Source: AP-15 sp963702685 (GTDB lineage Bacteria > Pseudomonadota > Alphaproteobacteria > ATCC43930 > CGMCC-115725). From it: DNA of 64,000 nucleotides. The number at the start of each line of letters is the position of its first letter. Position 1 is the stretch's first letter. The notes beneath the pieces were generated by a model that was not told where the DNA came from, searched no databases, and saw only the letters and a program-made list of their open reading frames with translations. Below, piece after piece: positions 30,167 to 38,775 of the stretch. Where the stretch lies: NCBI GenBank assembly GCA_963702685.1, contig CAVPDQ010000008.1:309171-373170 (forward strand), written 5' to 3'. Position numbers and translations under genes: made by a program.

Positions 30167-32134
30167 TCATTGGCGGGTAGAGGGGGCAAACAGCCCGAAG
30201 AAGTTGTCGAAGAGGCCGTGCGGCGCGGCGGCGGTCTGGGCCGGCGCCGGCGCCGGCGCGCTCGGCAGCGGCCGCACCGGCATCCCTTGCGTCGCTGCGA
30301 GCATGAACTGGCGCCACGTCCGGGCCGGCAGCGAGCCGCCGGTCACCCGGTTCATCGGCCGGTTGTCGTCGTTGCCGAACCAGACCCCGGCGACGAGCTG
30401 GGCGGTGTAGCCGATAAACCAGGCGTCGCGGTAATCCTGGGTGGTGCCGGTCTTGCCGGCGACCGGCCGCGGCAGGAGAGCGCTTCTGCCGGTGCCGTGG
30501 CCGATGACGCCCTCTAGCATGTCGTTCATTTCGCCGGCGAGCTCGGGGCTCAGCACCCGGCCCGGCCCGGAGCCGGCGCGCTGGAACAGCACCGCGCCGC
30601 CGGAATCACGAATCTCGGCGATGCCGTAGGGCCAGATGCCGATGCCGCCATTGGCGAAGGGCGCATAGGCCGAGACCAGCTCGAGCAAGTTCACCTCGTC
30701 GGTGCCGAGCGCGATCGTGGCGTCGCGGGTCAAGCGCGAGGCGATGCCGAGCCGGTGGGCGACATGGACGACATTGTCGATGCCGGCGCGCAGCGCCACC
30801 TCGACCGCCACCGTGTTGATCGACTGCGCCAGCGCTTCGGCCATCGTCACATCGCCGCGATAATGGTTCTCGTAATCGTGCGGGCGCCAGCCGCCGATCC
30901 GGATCGGCGCGTCGTCGAAATGGTCGGACGGATGAAGCCCGGCTTCGAGCCCGGCGACATAGACAAAGGGCTTGAACGAGGAGCCCGGCTGACGCTGCGC
31001 CTGGGTGGCGCGATTGAACTGGCTCGCCCGGTAATCGGCGCCGCCGACCATGGCGCGCACCGCGCCGTCGGGCGACATCGCGACCAGCGCTCCTTCGCGC
31101 ACCGCCGCCTTGGCGCCGTCGCGCGCGAGGGTGTCGGCGATCGCGGCCTCGGCGGCCTGCTGCATGCGCGGATCGAGGGTCGTCCGCACGGTCAGGTCGC
31201 GGCCCCCGCCGGCAAAATCGGCGAGCCGGTCGGCGATCCAGTCGGCGAAATAGCGCATCCCGGGCCGCGCAATCTCGACCGCGCCGAGCGAGCCCGCCTC
31301 TTGCTCCGCGAGCTCGGCCTGCGCCTCGCCGAGATACCCGGCATCGACCATGTTGGCGAGCACCTGCGCGGTGCGCGTCGCCGCCCGGTCGCGGTCGCGC
31401 GCCGGGTTGTACCGCGCCGGCGCCTTCAACAGCCCGGCGATGACCGCGCTCTGGTAGAGGTCGAGATCGCGTGCTGATCTGCCGAAATAGCGATGTGCCG
31501 CTGCATCGACGCCATAGGTGCCGGCGCCGAGATAGACCCGGTTCAGGTAGATTTCGAGAATCTGGTTTTTGGTAAAGCGGTGCTCGAGCCACAAGGCGAG
31601 CAAGGTCTCGCGGATTTTTCGGCCGAGGCTGCGCTCCGGCGTCAGAAACAGGTTCTTCGCCAATTGCTGGGTGATCGTGCTGCCGCCTTCGACGACACGG
31701 CCGGCCGAGAGATCGGCGAAAAGCGCGCGCAGGAGGCCGATCGGGTCGATGCCGAAATGGCTGTAAAAGCGCCGATCCTCGGTGGCGATCACCGCCTGCG
31801 GCAGATAGCGCGGCATTTCCTGCAAGGTCAGCGGCTGGCCGAACAGATCGCCATAGGTCGCCAAGAGGCTGCCGTCGGCGGCGAGAATGGTGATGCTCGG
31901 GCGCCGCGCCGAGCGGGCGAGACCGCTGGTGTCGGGCAGGGTGAGCGCGAAATAGCCGAGCGTGCCGCCGCCGAGGATCGCCGCCCACAGCACAAGCAAG
32001 ATGGCGACCTTGGCGAGCGCGCCGCGGCGCCGGCGCGGCGCCGCGGGCTTGCGCCGCGGCGCCGGGGGCTGGCGGTGCGGCGGCGGCCGGCGCGGGCGAT
32101 CGGCCGGATCGGCCCGCAGCCGCGGGTCAGCCAT
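30167..32134 (-). CDS. Class A penicillin-binding protein (PBP1A-type)
   Basis: 655 residues. Basic, proline-rich cytoplasmic tail (about 1-40), one membrane helix (about 41-65, AKVAILLVLWAAILGGGTLG). GT51 glycosyltransferase domain: VIATEDRRFYSHFGIDPIGL (about 117-136) with the catalytic glutamate, and EGGSTITQQLAKNLFLTPER. Transpeptidase domain: SSFK (active-site serine, PGSSFKPFVY), SIN in AQSINTVAVE, and KTGTT. It polymerises and cross-links peptidoglycan in the periplasm. The start codon lies in a 21-bp direct duplication that produces an overlapping 10-codon ORF (32127-32159). Confidence 0.93.
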   Translation of the reverse strand: MADPRLRADPADRPRRPPPHRQPPAPRRKPAAPRRRRGALAKVAILLVLWAAILGGGTLGYFALTLPDTSGLARSARRPSITILAADGSLLATYGDLFGQPLTLQEMPRYLPQAVIATEDRRFYSHFGIDPIGLLRALFADLSAGRVVEGGSTITQQLAKNLFLTPERSLGRKIRETLLALWLEHRFTKNQILEIYLNRVYLGAGTYGVDAAAHRYFGRSARDLDLYQSAVIAGLLKAPARYNPARDRDRAATRTAQVLANMVDAGYLGEAQAELAEQEAGSLGAVEIARPGMRYFADWIADRLADFAGGGRDLTVRTTLDPRMQQAAEAAIADTLARDGAKAAVREGALVAMSPDGAVRAMVGGADYRASQFNRATQAQRQPGSSFKPFVYVAGLEAGLHPSDHFDDAPIRIGGWRPHDYENHYRGDVTMAEALAQSINTVAVEVALRAGIDNVVHVAHRLGIASRLTRDATIALGTDEVNLLELVSAYAPFANGGIGIWPYGIAEIRDSGGAVLFQRAGSGPGRVLSPELAGEMNDMLEGVIGHGTGRSALLPRPVAGKTGTTQDYRDAWFIGYTAQLVAGVWFGNDDNRPMNRVTGGSLPARTWRQFMLAATQGMPVRPLPSAPAPAPAQTAAAPHGLFDNFFGLFAPSTRQ

Positions 32135-32165
32135 CGGCGCGCAACCGCGGGTCAGCCATCGGCGC
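32120..32165. repeat. 21-bp direct duplication over the PBP start codon
   Basis: The same 21 bp occurs at 32120-32140 and 32145-32165 with a 4-base gap. Each copy contains CAT (an ATG on the minus strand) in the same context, at 32132-32134 and 32157-32159. The 25-base period is not a multiple of three, so the two starts are in different frames. Confidence 0.9.
32127..32159 (-). CDS. Ten-codon leader ORF overlapping the PBP start
   Basis: Reading ATG at 32159 gives MADPRLRADG then TGA (32129-32127). Its first eight residues are the same as the PBP N-terminus because of the duplication. The stop lies inside the second and third codons of the PBP gene, an arrangement that can couple or compete for translation starts. 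Whether it is translated is unknown. Confidence 0.3.
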   Translation of the reverse strand: MADPRLRADG

Positions 32166-32354
32166 CTGTCGCGGCGATGCGGTCAGCCACGCTCTCCCCC
32201 CATTGCGGCCGGCCATTATCGGCCAAACTATGGCGATGGTTCGACAAGCGATTGCACGCGCGAGCCGGCGGAACTCCGGCATCGATGGAGTTGTTTCTGT
32301 CGCGGGCTTTTTTATCATCCGGCGCCAGGTGCGACCGTTGCGGGAGCAGGGCAG

Positions 32355-32999
32355 ATGACCGACACAGGCGAATCGGGCGCAGGCGGGCCGGGCATTGGCG
32401 GGCCGGGCATTGGCGGGCCGGGCAGTGGCGGGCCGGGCGGTGGCGGGCCGGGCACGGACGCCCGCGGAGCGGAGCAGGGCTGGCAGCGGGCGCGGACGAT
32501 CCTGGACGAGCTGGTCGAGGCCGCCCGCAACGCAGCCCTGTCGATCGCCGACGAGCAGCGCCGGCTGGCCGCCGATCAGATCGCGGGCCTCGCCGGTGCG
32601 GCGCACGCGGCGGCGCAAGCGCTCGGCGGCGGCAGCAACGTCCGCAGCGCGCGCTGTGCCGCGCAGACCGCAGCCACGATCGACCGCTTTGCCGATGCGG
32701 TCCGCCAGCGCCGCTGGAACGACATCGTCGCCGACGCCGAGAGCTTTGCCCGCCGCGAACCGCGCCTCTTTACCCTGGGCGCGGCGGCGCTGGGCTATAT
32801 CGCCGGCCGCATGCTGCGGTCCTCGGCCAAAACCGAAGCCGCCGGCGCGGCGCGCGCGGCGATTGCCCGCCAAACCGCGGCGGTCACCGCGGCGGTGTCG
32901 AGCAGCGCCGGCAACGGCGAGCTCGCCGGCAAAGCGCGGGGCGGCCCAGGGCAACACGAGATACCCGGGCACGAGATACCCGGGCATGAGATCGGTTGA
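32355..32999 (+). CDS. Hypothetical protein with Gly-Pro repeats, probable envelope/stress operon
   Basis: 214 residues from ATG 32355. Residues about 9-33 are five GGPG-type repeats encoded by a 15-base tandem repeat. About 40-125 is a helical, alanine-rich region (LDELVEAARNAALSIADEQ, AAQTAATIDRFADAVRQRRW). RREPRLFTLGAAALGYIAGR (about 135-154) could be a membrane helix. The tail is three HEIPG repeats from a second 15-base repeat. The helical part resembles proteins found with DUF1469/phage-holin-like genes. The stop overlaps the next start (TGATG). Function unknown. Confidence 0.65.
   Translation: MTDTGESGAGGPGIGGPGIGGPGSGGPGGGGPGTDARGAEQGWQRARTILDELVEAARNAALSIADEQRRLAADQIAGLAGAAHAAAQALGGGSNVRSARCAAQTAATIDRFADAVRQRRWNDIVADAESFARREPRLFTLGAAALGYIAGRMLRSSAKTEAAGAARAAIARQTAAVTAAVSSSAGNGELAGKARGGPGQHEIPGHEIPGHEIG
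32382..32456 (+). repeat. Five-copy 15-bp in-frame tandem repeat
   Basis: Unit GGCGGGCCGGGCATT, five near-identical copies from 32382 to 32456 (variants in the last three bases). It encodes GGPG-I/S/G repeats near the N-terminus of the 32355 gene. Unit length is a multiple of three, so copy-number change keeps the frame. Confidence 0.9.
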
Positions 33000-33427
33000 T
33001 GGATCAGGACCGGTTTACCGCCGCGGATTTGGGCGACGGCCGGCGTGCGGCCGACCGCTCGGTCGCAACGCTGCTGGCGGCGCTGGCCGAGGAGACCGGC
33101 GCGCTGATCCGCCACGAGCTGGCGCTGTTCAAGGTCGAGCTCAACCAAAAGCTCGGGCGCCTCGGCGTCGGCGGAGCGGCGCTGGCGATCGGCGGCGTTC
33201 TTGCTTTCAGCGGCTGGCTCGCGCTCCTCGCCGCCGCCATCCTCGGCTTGGCGAGGGTGCTCGCACCCTGGCTCGCCGCGCTGATCATCGGCGGGGTGCT
33301 GGTGCTGGCGGGATTGGCGGTCCTCTATTTCGGCAAGACCCGCCTCAACAGTCGGGCGCTGGTGCCGCGGCGCACCCTGCGCTCGCTCGGGAAGGATGAA
33401 GCATGGGTCAAGGACCAGCTGCCATGA
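32999..33427 (+). CDS. Phage-holin-family-like membrane protein (DUF1469 type)
   Basis: 142 residues from ATG 32999, overlapping the previous stop. The amphipathic N-terminal helix has LLAALAEETGALIRHELALF KVEL-type sequence (residues about 22-45), followed by two membrane helices (about 58-85, GGAALAIGGVLAFSGWLALL; and 92-115, LAALIIGGVLVLAGLAVLYF). This layout is that of the PF07332-like, so-called phage holin superfamily III proteins found in chromosomal stress operons, not in prophages. Inner-membrane; role unclear. Confidence 0.7.
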   Translation: MDQDRFTAADLGDGRRAADRSVATLLAALAEETGALIRHELALFKVELNQKLGRLGVGGAALAIGGVLAFSGWLALLAAAILGLARVLAPWLAALIIGGVLVLAGLAVLYFGKTRLNSRALVPRRTLRSLGKDEAWVKDQLP

Positions 33428-34023
33428 ACGCCTCACCGGAGGAAGCTCGGATGAACGACACGGATAGAGAGCCCGCCACCGGGCTCGGCGCGGCGCTGCG
33501 GGCAAGCCCGATCGCCCTCGCCCTGATCGGCGCCGGCGCCTTGTGGCTCGTCGTCGAGAATACCGGCCTCCTGCGCCGTCGCAGTGGGCAAGCCAACGGG
33601 GGGAGCTGGACCGAGAAGGCCGGCGACGCGGCGCAAGGCGCCTGGAGCACGTTGCGCAGCGGCGGCGATGCGGTGCTGGAGCGGGCCGGCCATTATCTCG
33701 AAGAGGCCGAGACGGCCGGCGGGCGGGTCAAGCGCGCCGGCGCCGGGCTGGTCGAGCGCATCGAGGGCGATCCTTTGACCGCCGGCCTGATCGGGCTCGC
33801 CTGCGGCGCTGTCGCCGCATTCGTGCTGCCCGCGACCCAGGGCGAGCGAAAGCTCGTCGCCGACGCCCGCGACAGCTTGTGGGAAAAGGCCGAAGAGCTC
33901 GGGCGCGAGACCGCCGACTGCATGCGCGCGATGGCCGACCGCCCGCCCCCAACGCACGGGCCGGGCGAATTTGGTGGGCCGGGCGAATTTGGTGGGCCGG
34001 GCGAATTTGGCGCGCACGATTAG
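33424..34023 (+). CDS. Hypothetical membrane-anchored protein (YtxH/DUF3618-like)
   Basis: 199 residues from ATG 33424 (ATGA overlap); ATG 33451 with GGAGG eight bases upstream is an equally good start. One helix near residues 28-47 (SPIALALIGAGALWLVVE), then a helical region with DAAQGAWSTLRSGGDAVLER, another hydrophobic stretch LTAGLIGLACGAVAAFVLPA (about 118-137), and a C-terminal (GPGEFG)x3 made by an 18-base tandem repeat. Helical plus DUF1469-type neighbours suggest an envelope-stress module. Confidence 0.65.
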   Translation: MNASPEEARMNDTDREPATGLGAALRASPIALALIGAGALWLVVENTGLLRRRSGQANGGSWTEKAGDAAQGAWSTLRSGGDAVLERAGHYLEEAETAGGRVKRAGAGLVERIEGDPLTAGLIGLACGAVAAFVLPATQGERKLVADARDSLWEKAEELGRETADCMRAMADRPPPTHGPGEFGGPGEFGGPGEFGAHD

Positions 34024-34075
34024 CGCGCTCTTTGCCTGCGCTGCCCAGCCGGGCATAGTCCCAGCCGGGCATAGT
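33958..34075 (+). repeat. 18-bp x3 in-frame repeat and 16-bp x2 repeat
   Basis: GGGCCGGGCGAATTTGGT occurs three times in a row (33958-34011) at the 3' end of the 33424 gene, coding GPGEFG. Just past the stop, CCCAGCCGGGCATAGT occurs twice (34044-34059, 34060-34075). The core GGGCCGGGC is the same word used in the 15-bp repeat at 32382. Confidence 0.9.
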
Positions 34076-34106
34076 CGTTGTTCACAAATTACAGAAGGAG
34101 CGCGTT

Positions 34107-34577
34107 ATGAGTGGCTCGATCGGCGCGCGCGCCGGAATCGTCGGGGTGGCTTTGCTGGTCTTGGGCGCGGCGGGTAAAGCAGAGGCGCAGATGCCGCCGA
34201 GCGAAGCCGCCGCCGTCAATGCGTGCCTCTGCCTGCAGCAGGGGCTCGCGGCATTGTCCTCGGACATGAACGCCAGGACCCAGGCGCTCGCCGCGGTCCG
34301 CCAGCATCTCGCCGATCTCGACAGCCAGCTGTCGCAAGCCCGGCCGAATGTCCAGGTCAACAACCCCAATTCGGTCGCCCAGTACAAGGCATTGCTCGAC
34401 CGGCGCGACGCCGCCTACAAGCAATCGATCGGCCCGGTCGTGTCGCAAGCCGACCAGGCGGTCGCCCGCTACAACGCGAATGTCAACCAGTACAACCAGA
34501 ACTGCGCCAACCACCCGTTCGACGCGGCGATGATGGCCGAGATGCAGGCGCACCTGTCCTGCCCGCCACTGCAATAA
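34107..34577 (+). CDS. Secreted hypothetical protein
   Basis: 156 residues, ATG 34107 with AGAAGGAG upstream. Signal peptide about 1-27 (AGIVGVALLVLGAAGKAEAQ). The mature part is helical with heptad-like character (ALSSDMNARTQALAAVRQHL and VVSQADQAVARYNANVNQYN) and five or so cysteines (NACLCLQQ, QNCANH, LSCPP). Predicted periplasmic, coiled-coil-like. No family recognised. Convergent with hisI. Confidence 0.65.
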   Translation: MSGSIGARAGIVGVALLVLGAAGKAEAQMPPSEAAAVNACLCLQQGLAALSSDMNARTQALAAVRQHLADLDSQLSQARPNVQVNNPNSVAQYKALLDRRDAAYKQSIGPVVSQADQAVARYNANVNQYNQNCANHPFDAAMMAEMQAHLSCPPLQ

Positions 34578-34593
34578 ATCCGACTGCAACAGA

Positions 34594-34998
34594 TCAGCCG
34601 CCACCCTCCGGGTAGAGCGCTTCCGGGGCGATTTGCGGCGCGGCGATCGTCATCCAGGCGCGGTCGCGCCACGCCCGGAAAAAGCAGCTGCGCCGACCGG
34701 TGTGGCAGGCCACGCCCTGCTGCTCGACGAGGAGCAGGAGCGCGTCGCCGTCGCAATCGAGCCTGACCTCGCGCAGCAGCTGCACCTGCCCCGAGGTTTC
34801 GCCTTTGCGCCACAGCCGGTTGCGCGAGCGCGACCAATAGCAGGCGCGGCCTTCGGCGAGGCTCGCCCGCACCGCCTCGCGGTTCATCCACGCCAGCATC
34901 AGCACCTCGCCGGTGTCGTGCTGCTGGGCGATTGCCGGCACCAGCCCATCGGGCCCGAACCGGATCAGCGCCAGCGCGTCGTCGATCGGATCCGCCAC
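34594..34998 (-). CDS. hisI: Phosphoribosyl-AMP cyclohydrolase
   Basis: 134 residues from GTG 34998, five bases after GGAGG; GTG 35004 would overlap that site. It opens the ring of phosphoribosyl-AMP in histidine synthesis (third step). Motifs: LMLAWMNREAVRASLAEGRA, YWSRSRNRLWRKGETSG (residues about 47-63), and the metal-binding DCDGDALLLLVEQQGVACHT with cysteines. It is the stand-alone form without the HisE part. Divergent from livG with 84 bases between. Confidence 0.93.
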   Translation of the reverse strand: MADPIDDALALIRFGPDGLVPAIAQQHDTGEVLMLAWMNREAVRASLAEGRACYWSRSRNRLWRKGETSGQVQLLREVRLDCDGDALLLLVEQQGVACHTGRRSCFFRAWRDRAWMTIAAPQIAPEALYPEGGG

Positions 34999-35082
34999 CT
35001 GCACCTCCTCTCCTCCCGGTTGCCGCCGCCGATACCGCGCATTAGGGTGCCGGCGCGGCGAAAGCAATAGCAGCCGGGCGGC

Positions 35083-35841
35083 TTGCGCTTGGACGACTGG
35101 ATCATCGAGACGCGCGGCCTCGGCAAAGTATTTCGCGGCTTCACCGCGGTCGAGGGGCTGGACCTCAAAATCGGGCGCGGCACGATCCACGCGCTGATCG
35201 GGCCAAACGGCGCCGGCAAGACCACGGTCTTCAACCTTCTGACCAAGTTCCTAGAACCCTCGGCCGGCCGGATCTTCTTCAACGGCCGCGACATAACCCT
35301 CCTGCGTCCGGCCGAGATCGCCCGGCGCGGCATCGGCCGCTCGTTCCAGATCTCGGCGGTGTTCCCGCATCTGCCGGCGCGCGACAATGTCCGCGTCGCC
35401 CTGCAGAGGAAGCTCGGCGGCTCGTTCCATTTCTGGCGTTCGGGCCGGGTCCTCGGCCGGCTCGGGCCGCGTGCCGATGCGCTGCTCGAGGCGGTGGGCC
35501 TCGCCGGGCTCGGCGATATTGCGGCGAGCGAGCTCTCCTACGGCCGCAAGCGGGCGCTCGAAATTGCCACCACCTTGGCGCTCGATCCCGAGCTCCTAAT
35601 GCTCGACGAGCCGATGTCGGGGCTTGGCCGCGAGGACATCCTGCGCATCTCGGCGCTGATCCGCCGGGTCGCGGCCGACCGCACCATTCTGATGGTCGAG
35701 CACAACCTCTCGGTCGTCGCCGATCTCTCGCACCGGATCACCGTCCTCGCCCGCGGCCAGATCCTCGCCGAGGGCGATTACGCCACGGTCGCCACCGCCC
35801 CCGAAGTGGTCGAAGCCTATATGGGCACCGGCGATGCCTGA
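35083..35841 (+). CDS. livG: Branched-chain amino acid-type ABC transporter ATPase (LivG)
   Basis: 252 residues from TTG 35083. Walker A LIGPNGAGKTTVFNLLTKFL (about 39-58); the LivG-typical GIGRSFQISAVFPHLPARDN (about 82-101); signature LSYGRKRALEIATTLALDPE, where Y-G-R replaces the usual G-G-Q as is common in LivG; Walker B LLMLDEPMSGLGREDI; H-loop MVEHNLSVV. Together with livF it powers uptake of branched-chain amino acids or similar solutes. First gene of the livG-livF-binding protein-livH-livM operon. Confidence 0.93.
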   Translation: MRLDDWIIETRGLGKVFRGFTAVEGLDLKIGRGTIHALIGPNGAGKTTVFNLLTKFLEPSAGRIFFNGRDITLLRPAEIARRGIGRSFQISAVFPHLPARDNVRVALQRKLGGSFHFWRSGRVLGRLGPRADALLEAVGLAGLGDIAASELSYGRKRALEIATTLALDPELLMLDEPMSGLGREDILRISALIRRVAADRTILMVEHNLSVVADLSHRITVLARGQILAEGDYATVATAPEVVEAYMGTGDA

Positions 35842-35889
35842 GGCCCCGGCGATGCCCGAGGCTGCGGCGATCGCCCTGAGGCTGCGGCG

Positions 35890-36582
35890 TTGCTGCAAGT
35901 GGCGGAATTGCACGCGTGGTACGGCGAATCGCACATCCTGCACGGGATGAATTTCGCCGTCGGCGAGGGCGAGGTCGCAACCCTCCTCGGCCGCAACGGC
36001 GCCGGCAAGACCACGGCTCTGCGCGCGATCATGGGGATCGTGCCGCGCCGGCAAGGCTCGATCGTCTTTCGCGACGGTGAATTGATCGGGCTCGCCCCGC
36101 ACCATGTCGCGCGCCGTGGCATCGGCTATTGCCCGGAGGAGCGCGGCATTTTTGCCAGCCTCGATGTCGAGGAGAACCTGCTGTTGCCGCCGAGGGTGCA
36201 GCCGGGCGGGATGACGGTCGGGGAAATCCACGCGATTTTTCCAAACCTCGCCGAGCGGCGCCGCGGCCCGGGCACGCGGCTGTCCGGCGGCGAGCAGCAG
36301 ATGCTGGCGATCGGCCGCATCCTGCGCACCGGCGCCAAATTGCTGCTGCTCGACGAGCCGACCGAGGGCCTCGCCCCGGTCATCGTCAAGGAAATCGGGA
36401 ACGTCGTGCGCACGCTCAAAGCGCGCGGCTTCACGATCCTATTGGTCGAGCAGAATCTGCGCTTTGCCGAAAGCCTCGCCGATCGCCATTGGGTCGTCGA
36501 GAACGGCCGCGTCGTCGATTGTTTCGCCAACGACAGCCTTGCGCAAAACCAAGCCAAGCTGCAGCACTATCTCGGCGTCTGA
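35890..36582 (+). CDS. livF: Branched-chain amino acid-type ABC transporter ATPase (LivF)
   Basis: 230 residues from TTG 35890, which gives the standard LivF opening (LQVAELHAWYGESHILHGMN). Walker A LLGRNGAGKTTALRAIMGI; Q-loop region GIGYCPEERGIFASLDVEEN; signature RLSGGEQQMLAIGRILRTGA; Walker B LLLLDEPTEGLAPVI. The 48 bases between livG and livF contain near-repeats of a GAGGC-C-GCGGCG type word but no gene. Confidence 0.93.
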   Translation: MLQVAELHAWYGESHILHGMNFAVGEGEVATLLGRNGAGKTTALRAIMGIVPRRQGSIVFRDGELIGLAPHHVARRGIGYCPEERGIFASLDVEENLLLPPRVQPGGMTVGEIHAIFPNLAERRRGPGTRLSGGEQQMLAIGRILRTGAKLLLLDEPTEGLAPVIVKEIGNVVRTLKARGFTILLVEQNLRFAESLADRHWVVENGRVVDCFANDSLAQNQAKLQHYLGV

Positions 36583-36612
36583 GCGAGCGCAATTCCGCGA
36601 AAGGACATCCCC

Positions 36613-37818
36613 TTGAAGACCGCCTTTGGATTTGTCTTGGCCGCCTTGGTGGCGCTCGCCCCACCGGCTTTCGCCCAGATCTCGGGCGACGTCGTCAAAA
36701 TCGGCGTGCTGACCGACATGTCGAGCCTCTATGCCGATCTCGCCGGGCCGGGCTCGGTCGCGGCGGCGCAGATGGCGATCGCCGATTTCGGCGGCACCGT
36801 CGCCGGCAAAAAGATCGAGCTGGTCAGCGCCGACCACCAGAACAAGCCCGATATCGGCTCGGCGATCGCGCGCCGCTGGTTCGACAATGACGGCGTCGAC
36901 ATGATCGCCGACGTGCCGACCTCGAGTGTGGCGCTCGCGGTGCAAGAGGTCGCCCGGACCCGCAAAAAGGCGCTGCTGATTTCGGGCGCCGCCGCCTCCG
37001 ACCTGACCGGCAAGGCGTGCTCGCCGACCACCGTGCACTGGACCTACGACACCGTGGCGCTGGCCAACGGCACCGGTGCGGCGGTCGTCAAATCCGGCGG
37101 CAAGACCTGGTTCTTCATCACCGCCGATTACGCGTTCGGCCACGCGCTCGAACGCGACACGACGCGCGTCGTCGAGGCAAATGGCGGCAAGGTCCTGGGC
37201 CATGTCAACGTGCCGCTCAACACCGCCGATTTCTCGTCCTTCCTGCTCCAGGCGCAAGGGTCGAAAGCGCAGATCATCGGCCTTGCCAATGCCGGCGGCG
37301 ACACGATCAACTCGATCAAGCAGGCGGCCGAGTTCGGCATCGTCGCCGCTGGCCAGAAGCTGGCGGGCCTCCTCGTCTTTATCACCGACGTCAACAGCCT
37401 GGGGCTCAAGACCGCGCAAGGACTGCAATTGACCGAGTCCTTCTACTGGGACCAGAACGATGCGACGCGCGCCTGGTCGCAGCGCTTTTTCGGCAAGATG
37501 AAACGCCAGCCGACGATGGTCCAGGCCGGGGTCTATGGTGCGGTCACCGATTACCTGGACGCGATCAAAGCCACCGGCAGCGACGACGGCCCGACCGTGA
37601 TCGATTGGATGAAGGCGCACCCGGTCAACGACTTTATGACCAAGAACGGCAAGATCCGGCCCGACGGCACCTTGGTCCGCGACATGTACCTGTTCGAGGT
37701 CAAGAAGCCTTCGGAATCGAAAGGCCCGTGGGATTACTACAAAGAGATCGCAGTCATCCCCGGCGACGAAGCCTTCAAGCTCCCCGGCCCGAGCCAGTGT
37801 CCGCTCGACAAGGGATGA
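36613..37818 (+). CDS. ABC transporter substrate-binding protein (LivK-like, Peripla_BP_6)
   Basis: 401 residues from TTG 36613. Signal peptide about 1-22 (FVLAALVALAPPAFAQ). Mature start DVVKIGVLTDMSSLYADLAG is the family hallmark; PGSVAAAQMAIADFGGTVAG, TWFFITADYAFGHALERDTT and the later GVYGAVTDYLDAIK follow the periplasmic binding fold. Ligand is not determined: amino acids, amides or aromatic acids are used by such systems. Between livF and livH, confirming a complete five-gene importer. Confidence 0.9.
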   Translation: MKTAFGFVLAALVALAPPAFAQISGDVVKIGVLTDMSSLYADLAGPGSVAAAQMAIADFGGTVAGKKIELVSADHQNKPDIGSAIARRWFDNDGVDMIADVPTSSVALAVQEVARTRKKALLISGAAASDLTGKACSPTTVHWTYDTVALANGTGAAVVKSGGKTWFFITADYAFGHALERDTTRVVEANGGKVLGHVNVPLNTADFSSFLLQAQGSKAQIIGLANAGGDTINSIKQAAEFGIVAAGQKLAGLLVFITDVNSLGLKTAQGLQLTESFYWDQNDATRAWSQRFFGKMKRQPTMVQAGVYGAVTDYLDAIKATGSDDGPTVIDWMKAHPVNDFMTKNGKIRPDGTLVRDMYLFEVKKPSESKGPWDYYKEIAVIPGDEAFKLPGPSQCPLDKG

Positions 37819-37877
37819 CCGGAAATTGTGCGGCCGAGGCGAACTAAGCTCAACGCCCGGTAAGCCGCCGACCCGGA

Positions 37878-38774
37878 ATGCTCGCGTCGATCCACCTCGC
37901 CATGCCGCCGGCGCCGGCGCTGTTCGCGCAGCTGCTGGTCGGGCTGATCAACGGCGCGTTTTACGCGCTGCTGAGCCTCGGGCTGGCGGTGATTTTCGGT
38001 CTCTTAAACATCATCAACTTTGCCCATGGCGCGCAATACATGCTGGGCGCGTTCGGCGCCTGGTTTTTGCTGAGCGCGCTGGGGCTCGGCTATTGGCCGG
38101 CGCTGGTGCTGGCGCCGCTCGCCGTCGGCGCGCTGGGCATCGCGATCGAGCGCACCCTGCTGCGCCGCATCCGTGAGCTCGACCATCTCTACGGCCTGCT
38201 GCTGACCTTTGGCTTGGCGCTGGTCATCGAGGGCGTCTTTCGCCAGCGCTACGGCTCCTCGGGGCTGCCCTACGACATACCGCCCTCGCTCGCCGGCGGC
38301 AGCAATCTCGGCTTTATGTTTCTGCCGACCTATCGCGCCTGGGTGATCCTCGCCTCGCTCGTAATTTGTCTAGCCACCTGGTTCGCGATCGAGCGGACCC
38401 GGCTCGGCGCCTATCTGCGGGCGGCGACCGAGAACCCGCAGCTCGCCCAGGCATTTGGCATCGACGTGCCGCGCCTGGTGAGCCTGACCTACGGCGCCGG
38501 CGCGGCGCTGGCCGCCTTCGCCGGGGTCATGGCGGCGCCGATCTACCAGGTCAGCCCGCTGATGGGCCGCAACATCATCATCACGGTCTTTGCCGTCGTC
38601 GTGATCGGCGGCCTGGGCTCGATCCTCGGCGCGATTGTCGCCGGCTTCGCCCTCGGCCTCGTCGAGGGATTGACCAAGGTGTTCTGGCCCGAGGCGTCGA
38701 GCACCGTGATCTTTGTCATCATGGCGCTCGTTCTCCTGGTCAAGCCGGCGGGCCTCTTCGGCCGGCAGCGCTGA
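37878..38774 (+). CDS. livH: Branched-chain amino acid-type ABC permease (LivH)
   Basis: 298 residues from ATG 37878. Eight or so membrane helices; LVGLINGAFYALLSLGLAVI and FGLLNIINFAHGAQYMLGAF (residues about 16-58) are the LivH signature. RAATENPQLAQAFGIDVPRL (about 180-199) is the coupling loop to the ATPases. Inner membrane. Stop is one base before the livM start. Confidence 0.92.
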   Translation: MLASIHLAMPPAPALFAQLLVGLINGAFYALLSLGLAVIFGLLNIINFAHGAQYMLGAFGAWFLLSALGLGYWPALVLAPLAVGALGIAIERTLLRRIRELDHLYGLLLTFGLALVIEGVFRQRYGSSGLPYDIPPSLAGGSNLGFMFLPTYRAWVILASLVICLATWFAIERTRLGAYLRAATENPQLAQAFGIDVPRLVSLTYGAGAALAAFAGVMAAPIYQVSPLMGRNIIITVFAVVVIGGLGSILGAIVAGFALGLVEGLTKVFWPEASSTVIFVIMALVLLVKPAGLFGRQR

Positions 38775-38775
38775 G

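Noticed and set aside
32999..33427. Prophage holin
   Set aside because: The family name is misleading; neighbours are chromosomal envelope-type genes and no phage structural, lysis or integrase gene is present.
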